Assembly: GCF_022201045.2 (NCBI RefSeq)
Contig: NC_068556.1
Coordinates: 310,001-374,000, forward strand
From: Citrus sinensis
Taxonomy: Eukaryota; Streptophyta; Magnoliopsida; Sapindales; Rutaceae
Length of the DNA stretch: 64,000 bases
Reading direction: 5' to 3'
Part shown: piece after piece, positions 58,455-64,000 of the stretch
How the letters are laid out: each line of letters opens with the position of its first letter
Numbering within the stretch: position 1 is the first letter of the stretch
The notes under the pieces: generated by a model
Told to the model about the DNA's origin: nothing
Database searches by the model: none
What the model saw: the letters and a program-made list of their open reading frames with translations, nothing else
Translations under genes and position numbers: made by a program

Positions 58455-58870
58455 TAATAACTAAGCTTGTGCCTTGTGCTCTCCATTCCTTGAATTTTCC
58501 AATACTTGTATTTTTTTTTTTTTTATTCAGTTTGTAAGCTAGTGCCTTGTGTTTTTCTTGTATCCTTAGTTTTGTCTGTCGTTGTAAATTGTAACTAAGC
58601 AGTATCAGAACCATAATTAGCAATATCTTTGAAAATGGGAAAAGCATTAACAAGGCAACTTTTGCTGCTGCAGCATCTAAGCTCTCAAAAGCCAGGATCC
58701 AGGGGAAATACTCTCTCAAATAAACGAGTGCCTCACATGATTAGTAAATTGTACGAACTATGACTTTTTTCTGCTCAACTGATTTCCCAAAGTTTAATTA
58801 CTGTTCAACTTCAAACTTATTTTGATTCTAATGTTAATTTCCCGATTTCTCCAATATTCTTGTCCTCAGA
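58455..58870. other. Spacer between kinase A copy 2 and kinase B
   Basis: 3' region of the kinase A copy and upstream DNA of kinase B. It contains about 115 bases (after CCAGGATCCAGG at 58,704) that unit 1 lacks. No separate gene seen. Confidence 0.5.
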
Positions 58871-60271
58871 CTGCCAACAATCTTTTCTCAAACTTGGAAC
58901 ACGGGTCACCATCACAAACTGGCGGGCGCTCTTGGTAAGCTCTTACACTTGTTAGAGAAAAAGAGAGCCTAATTTCGCAGCTGATTTAATTTTACATAAT
59001 TTGCAGTTACAATTCTGGTACTGGCCATCTTAGCAATAATAGGCGCTGTAGCTTACTGTTTGGCAAAAATAATAAGTTCAAAAGACGTCAAAGGATTAGA
59101 ACCTACAGTTCTCGAAGCATCCTTGAAAACTGTCCAAGATTTGAAGGATGGTGAACAGACAATGGAGAAATTCCTGCGAGATATTGCAAGGGAGAAGCCG
59201 GTTAGGTTCACAATTGAGCAGCTGTGTAGTTTCACAAATAATTATTCAACAAAGTTGGGTGCTGGAGGTTTTGGTGTAGTTTACAAAGGACAGTTTCCGA
59301 ATGGGGTGAAAATTGCTGCGAAAATCCTGAAAACATGTTTAAACAAAAGAGTTGAAGCACAGTTTATGGCTGAAATAGGCACCATTGGCAGAACATATCA
59401 CATAAATCTGGTCAGATTATATGGTTTCTGTTATGATCAAACAAAGGCAGCACTAGTATACGAGTTCATGGAAAATGGCTCACTGGATAAGTACTTATTC
59501 ACCGATACAGAGGTGCTTAAATGGGAAAAACTGCTTGATATTGCTATTGGGACGGCCAGAGGTATTGCGTATTTACACGAAGAATGCAACCAAAGAATCA
59601 TTCACTACGACATAAAACCCGCTAACATCCTTCTAGATGCGAAATTCTCGGCTAAGGTTGCTGATTTCGGGCTTGCGAAGCTGTGTAATCCTGAAAACAC
59701 CCATGACTCTACGTCAGGCTACAGGGGGACTCCAGGTTATTCGGCACCCGAGTTTTTATTGAGAAACTATCCTATTACGCAGAAATGTGACGTTTACAGC
59801 TTTGGAATGTTGTTATTTGAGATAATAGGAAGGAGAAAGAATGCTCAGGATTGTTCTTCGGATACCCTTGATTGGTTTCCAAAACAAGTGTGGGATGAGT
59901 ATGAGAAAGGTGAGTTAGCAGCAAAGGTATTAGGCTGTGGGATAGAAGAAAATGACAGAGAGGAAGCTGAAAGAATGTCAATGGTGGCGTTGTGGTGTGT
60001 ACAAGATTGTCCAGAGGCAAGGCCTCCAATGAGTGCTGTGGTAAAAATGCTAGAAGGGGGAGTTGAGATTGTAGCACCACCAAAACCATTTCGGTATTTG
60101 TATTCAATTGGGATGGATGCACTCAAATCACCATGTAGAATCGTCAATGGGTCAAGTCATCTAGCAAGCGAAGGAACTCAAGGACAAGGCGGTGAATCTT
60201 TTTGGTACCAAGAGTCCAGTCCCATTATAGCCAAGTATGGAGCCTCCGGATTTGCCGTTTCATCAAATTAA
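58871..60271 (+). CDS. LRK10L-type receptor-like kinase B (full kinase domain; start uncertain)
   Basis: Exon 1 (58,871-58,934) and exon 2 (59,007-60,271) join in frame. The junction forms a membrane span LAGALVTILVLAILAIIGAV. The kinase domain has GAGGFGVVY, the KIAAK lysine, HYDIKPAN, VADFGLAK and GTPGYSAPEF, so it looks catalytically competent and is non-RD. It is related to but clearly distinct from kinase A. At the place where the unit 1 fragment starts (CAGAATGCC), this copy reads CAGACTGCC, so the expected ATG is CTG; an in-frame TAA lies further upstream. The first in-frame ATG is 59,162, giving 369 residues with a complete kinase but no membrane span. An undetected upstream exon could also supply a start. 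Confidence 0.8.
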
Positions 60272-60830
60272 ATGGAACAAGAATTGTATAAACACACGAC
60301 ATATTATCAATTAATGATTGTATCCATTATGCAATGATCTTAAATGAAGAAGATGTGAAATTGCAATAAATGAATCCGTGCAAGATGCTATAAATGGATG
60401 ATCTTAGTTGGCCACGTCCAAGCTTTGTGACCGCGGTGCCTACTGATGTCAAACAAAATTAATTTGCAATTTTATTGTATTTATATAAATGTGAAATTAA
60501 AAAGAAAAATGACCTTTTCAGCCAACCATAGTGTACTCACGTTAACTTCTATTTCAAAATCACGCACGCCTTCCTTTTTTTAAACAGTTGTAACAATATA
60601 AGCATTAGGGGAGAAAAGAAAAAAAAAAAAAAAAGGAGACAAAAATTCGATCTTCAGAGTTCTAGGACGAATCAAATCGTGCCACGTCAAATTATCTGAT
60701 AACCACCGTTAACAACCGCTACTAACGGCACAAACAGATCAATAGACTCGTGTATCTTTAGCCTCTCCAGGTTCCAGCAACGAACTTCATTTTCATATTT
60801 TCGTTTCTCGCACCGCCAGCTACTGCCACG
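60272..60830. other. Intergenic DNA between kinase B and NUP1-like gene
   Basis: Kinase B 3' UTR, then AT-rich DNA with an A-run near 60,617-60,634, then the GC-richer leader of the NUP1-like gene. No other gene seen. Confidence 0.6.
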
Positions 60831-63123
60831 ATGGCAAGCAGCATTTCGAGAACGCTGCGAGCTTCCGAGCCTCGATCCGGAGGCAAAATGGTTCGAGCCA
60901 GGCGAACCGGGGGTCCTAAAACTCCCTACGACAGGCCCCAGTCTCCTCCCAATTCCAGCCCCAACCCTCAAAACCCTAATTGGCTCTCCAGACTTATTTA
61001 CTCGCCCACTCGCATGCTTGCTACCGGCGCTGGCAAACTCCTCTCTTCCGTCTTCACTAATGACGACTCCTCTTCTTCTTCCTCGTCAGATTCTGATTCA
61101 GGTTCTGTTTCCTCTGTTGCTTATGTTTAATTATTCCGAGTCAGCCTCATTTTTATCTTTTTGTGTGCAGTTTTACTCCTATTGTTTTAAAATTTTAACG
61201 CTGTTCTATGCAGTACTTTTCTTTTTTCTTTTTCTTTTTTCCGTGAATAATGAAACTAATATTAAGAAATTATTTCCCTACTTCAAATTTATAGCAATGT
61301 TTCTTCAGCCTTTCTCGCATGCTTCTCAATTCTTCAAATTATATAAATCACTTCTATTTTTCAGAAGAGGATATTGATGATGAAGATGAAAATGATGCTA
61401 CTGATACAATGAAAAAGGTAAATTGTCATCCTTTATGTTCTTCTTTTATAACTCTGTTCGGACTCTTTGTTCTCATTGAAATCACTGTCCAATGATTGTC
61501 ATTGAGGTTAGCTTTTTCTAATTTGACACGTAGATATATAATGTTTTATTTGTGGTTATGTTAGAAGGGGACATTAGACATTATTGAGCACGTCAGGAGC
61601 GCACATCAACCCACCGTCGGGAAGAGTGAAACCAAGCGTCTAATAGAACAGCTTCTAGTGCAGGTGACTTTCTCGAGGTAATTGTGAATCCATAGCTTCT
61701 TTGTATCATAATTTGGACTTTTCATGGTTGTTGTTTTCATTGGATCCTTTTCTTTTTTCACCACTTGTTTGCTTTGTATTTTTCTGTTATAGTCAGTGGC
61801 TTTTTAAATTTCTGTGATATAGTGCAACTAGCTTGTGTTGGAATTTTTGTATCAGCATAGTTTTATTTGTTTTCAATCATATGAAAAGTTTCAAGTTTTG
61901 GCTCACTTGCTTCGATTCTGAGTTCAAGTTTAAAACCCTTTTGGATATTTGCTTTTATTTTAAATTGTTGCCACATTTCTATGAGAAAATATGAGTTGAT
62001 TCCTCTTCCAAGTTTTTTGTCAACTATTTAATCACTTTTTATGTCTTTTGAAAATGATTTCACTCCATGATCTGAATGGCTGTTTATATTGGACCAGGGA
62101 AGAGTGCAATAGGCTGACAGGTATTATCAAATCAAGGGTTGTTGATAGCCCTGTCATTAGAGACACAGAGGATTGGAGATTAAGTGAACCACGAAACCGA
62201 ACAATTGGCAGTGGTATTGCTTTGTAATAGTTCTACCAAAAACAAGGAAAAGTTTTGAAAATTGATCTGCTAAATTTGGATTATAACTGCTGCTACATTT
62301 GTATTTCAGATGTTGACATCCCTGATTACCGTTGTACAGCTGTTATGGAGGCAAAAAAATGGTTAGAGGAGAAGAAATCAGGATCGAGTCCAAATTCAGA
62401 ATTGGAACTTGGAACCTGCGCTTTGAACTCTGCTATGTCACCACATGTTAGTAATTGATTTTTATATTGTGTCAGCAGCAAACTTTATGGTTGCTTTCAG
62501 TCACTTCTAGTGTGGCCCTCATTACTAAACACTTTATTTTCTTATCTTGCTGCACTGTTAAGATTGTTAATCAACTTTTATATTTCCCATTTCTTTTTGT
62601 AATTTTTTCATTAAATGGCGCGACTAGACATCTTGAGTATTTTTTTTTTCACCTGTAAGAGATGCCAGAAATTTGTTTTCTGAAATTGACATTTCAGAAT
62701 GTGATTTACTTTCCCTGCCTCCATAACATTTAATTTTGCGGTTCTTTGTTGGGGGGGGGAATGGATTTCATTTTTATTTATGTATTACTTCTTTGTGATA
62801 CATTTGTATGACAACCATTGGGAGCTTCTTTTAGTGTGGGAAAATAAAAGGTTAATACCAATTTAGATTTAAAATGATTTGAGGCATGTATGCAAGGTGA
62901 TGCCAGTTCTATATTCAAGGTTTGATTTTTTCTAATGCAGGTAAACGAAGGTGAATTAGGTTCTCCAGTAGATATGGCCAAATCGTATATGCAAACACGG
63001 CCTCCATGGGCATCTCCATCTGCAAACCATATTGAATGTGGATCACCATCACCAACAGGAATTCAGCTTTTTAAGGAAGAAACGCCATATTCAACTGGTT
63101 ACACTTCTTTCACATCATCCAAG
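60831..63123 (+). CDS. NUP1/NUP136-like nucleoporin, 5' part
   Basis: Six exons are visible: 60,831-61,101; 61,365-61,417; 61,565-61,677; 62,098-62,213; 62,310-62,446; 62,941-63,123. They join in frame to 291 residues and the gene continues beyond the window. The N-terminus has a basic segment (GGKMVRARRTGGPKTPYDRP) and an amphipathic-looking WLSRLIYSPTRMLATGAGKL, as in plant NUP1/NUP136. Then follow a Ser/Asp-rich run, ETKRLIEQLLVQVTFSREEC, IIKSRVVDSP, and AKSYMQTRPPWASP..SPTGIQLFKEETPYSTG, blocks shared with At5g20200-type nucleoporin-like proteins as I recall them. These are nuclear-basket proteins functioning in mRNA export and nuclear shape. FG repeats, if present, would lie further 3'. 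Confidence 0.8.
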
Positions 63124-64000
63124 GTTTTTCTATTCTTTTCTTTTTTTTTAATGTATATTTTGTGGTTTCGTTCCATTTCTCTGTTGCGATGAATACAAAT
63201 TAGCTCTGATGCTAAAGGCAACGAAGGCATTAGTTTCTCGTAGGATAAAATTTGGTTTGTAGCTTCTGTATGGGCTTCAGTTTCCAAGTTTCCAAAGAAA
63301 TTCAGGATATTTGCTTCTTCTTTTTTCTTTGCATCTGATAGAAGGGGATGTTGGGTTAATAATTGTATCTTTGAGCTCTTTTTTAGAGAATTGCTGCTAT
63401 GACAGCTTATATTGAAACTTTTTAGCTTTCTGTTTATAGGTCTCTTGTCTCTGTCATCTCATGCTGATCTTATTTTAGCAGATTTCTTGTCCACTTTTGC
63501 GAGTTCCGCATTCATTTTAATGCAGTTTTCTTAGTTTTCAATCAAAAAGAAAAAAATGATGTTGGTTTGACTTTGCTTGGTCCTTGTTCATGGTCAATGA
63601 TGTATGTAAGTGAGTTTTTTGGGAGAATGATTTGGCATTATTCTAAAATTATGAAATGCAAATTGAGAGTTGGGAATTCATTAGCAAAGGTCAGGTTGGT
63701 GGCAAGTTAAGTTAAATTGACAGGAATATGCCTAAGATCTGATATAGTGATAGATGGTAGGGTAGAATATACTCTTTAAGGAAACCTGGCCATGATGAGA
63801 CCAAAGCGCTGGACTGTTTCTTGAATTTGTTGAAATGAATTTGGCAGGGGGAACTGTGATGAGGTGTGTCGCAGTTACATTTGTTGCAAATTCATGGTAG
63901 ATGCTGAATTATGTTTGAGGTGGATGTTTCAAAATATTCAACTGGAAGTCCTGTGTTTTGAGTACAGTTCTCCGATACGCTTCAAAATGTTGAACTTTTT
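63124..64000 (+). other. Intron of NUP1-like gene running to window edge
   Basis: Starts with the donor AAG|GTTTTT after 63,123. No further exon with family similarity could be identified before 64,000. T-rich, intron-like sequence. Confidence 0.55.

Larger units (their letters stand above)
48061..60271 (+). repeat. Tandem segmental duplication, unit 2
   Basis: Repeats REI1-like gene, kinase A and kinase B in the same order as 39,090-48,060, and continues past the truncation point to complete kinase B. It differs by a Copia insertion with loss of about 670 bp of host DNA, an element of about 880 bp at 54,680-55,558, and lack of the hAT-like element, the SINE and the 41,832-43,065 stretch. 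The formal duplicate ends near 59,183; the rest of kinase B to 60,271 is the single original copy. Confidence 0.9.

Overview
The window is nuclear DNA from a eudicot plant. It has AT-rich intergenic sequence, GT-AG introns, plant-specific gene families, Ty1/Copia elements, hAT-like and MITE-like DNA transposons and a tRNA-derived SINE. Protein similarity as I recall it points to a rosid, possibly a Sapindales species such as Citrus; that placement is inference.

Layout. 1-10,690 is intergenic with one decayed Copia element (1,920-5,421). 11,017-11,349 is an intact FPF1-like gene with a (TA)n tract in its leader and a triplicated segment in its 3' region. 11,730-17,480 is gene-poor, with three G-boxes, a diverged three-copy repeat and a 202-bp MITE. 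17,483-20,399 (minus strand) is a 10-exon RPA2 (RPA32) gene with E2F sites and a telo-box upstream. 23,424-27,890 is a 14-exon plastid ABC1-like kinase, best matching ABC1K3. 29,273-33,497 is an 11-exon HBS1-like ribosome-rescue GTPase with an N-terminal RanBP2-type zinc finger. A second, inverted MITE copy lies at 34,164-34,366. 36,050-37,347 encodes a DUF1644 zinc-finger protein.

39,090-60,271 is an accessory cluster built by one tandem duplication of about 9 kb. Unit 1 carries an intact REI1-like 60S biogenesis factor (39,182-41,555), an intact LRK10L-type receptor-like kinase (45,544-47,452) and a cut-off 5' end of a second kinase (47,755-48,060). Unit 2 starts at about 48,061. It carries an REI1-like pseudogene interrupted by a 5'-truncated Copia element, a kinase copy broken by one nonsense codon, and the only full-length copy of the second kinase (to 60,271), whose expected start codon is changed. 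The units serve as each other's empty sites: they date a 1,000-bp hAT-like element and a SINE (unit 1 only) and an element of about 880 bp (unit 2 only) to after the duplication.

60,831 to the right edge is the 5' part of a NUP1/NUP136-like nucleoporin gene that runs out of the window. The housekeeping genes (replication, plastid prenyl-quinone metabolism, ribosome rescue, ribosome assembly, nuclear pore) are independent units with no shared pathway. Exon coordinates were derived by hand from reading frame, splice consensus and remembered family sequences; no alignment was run.
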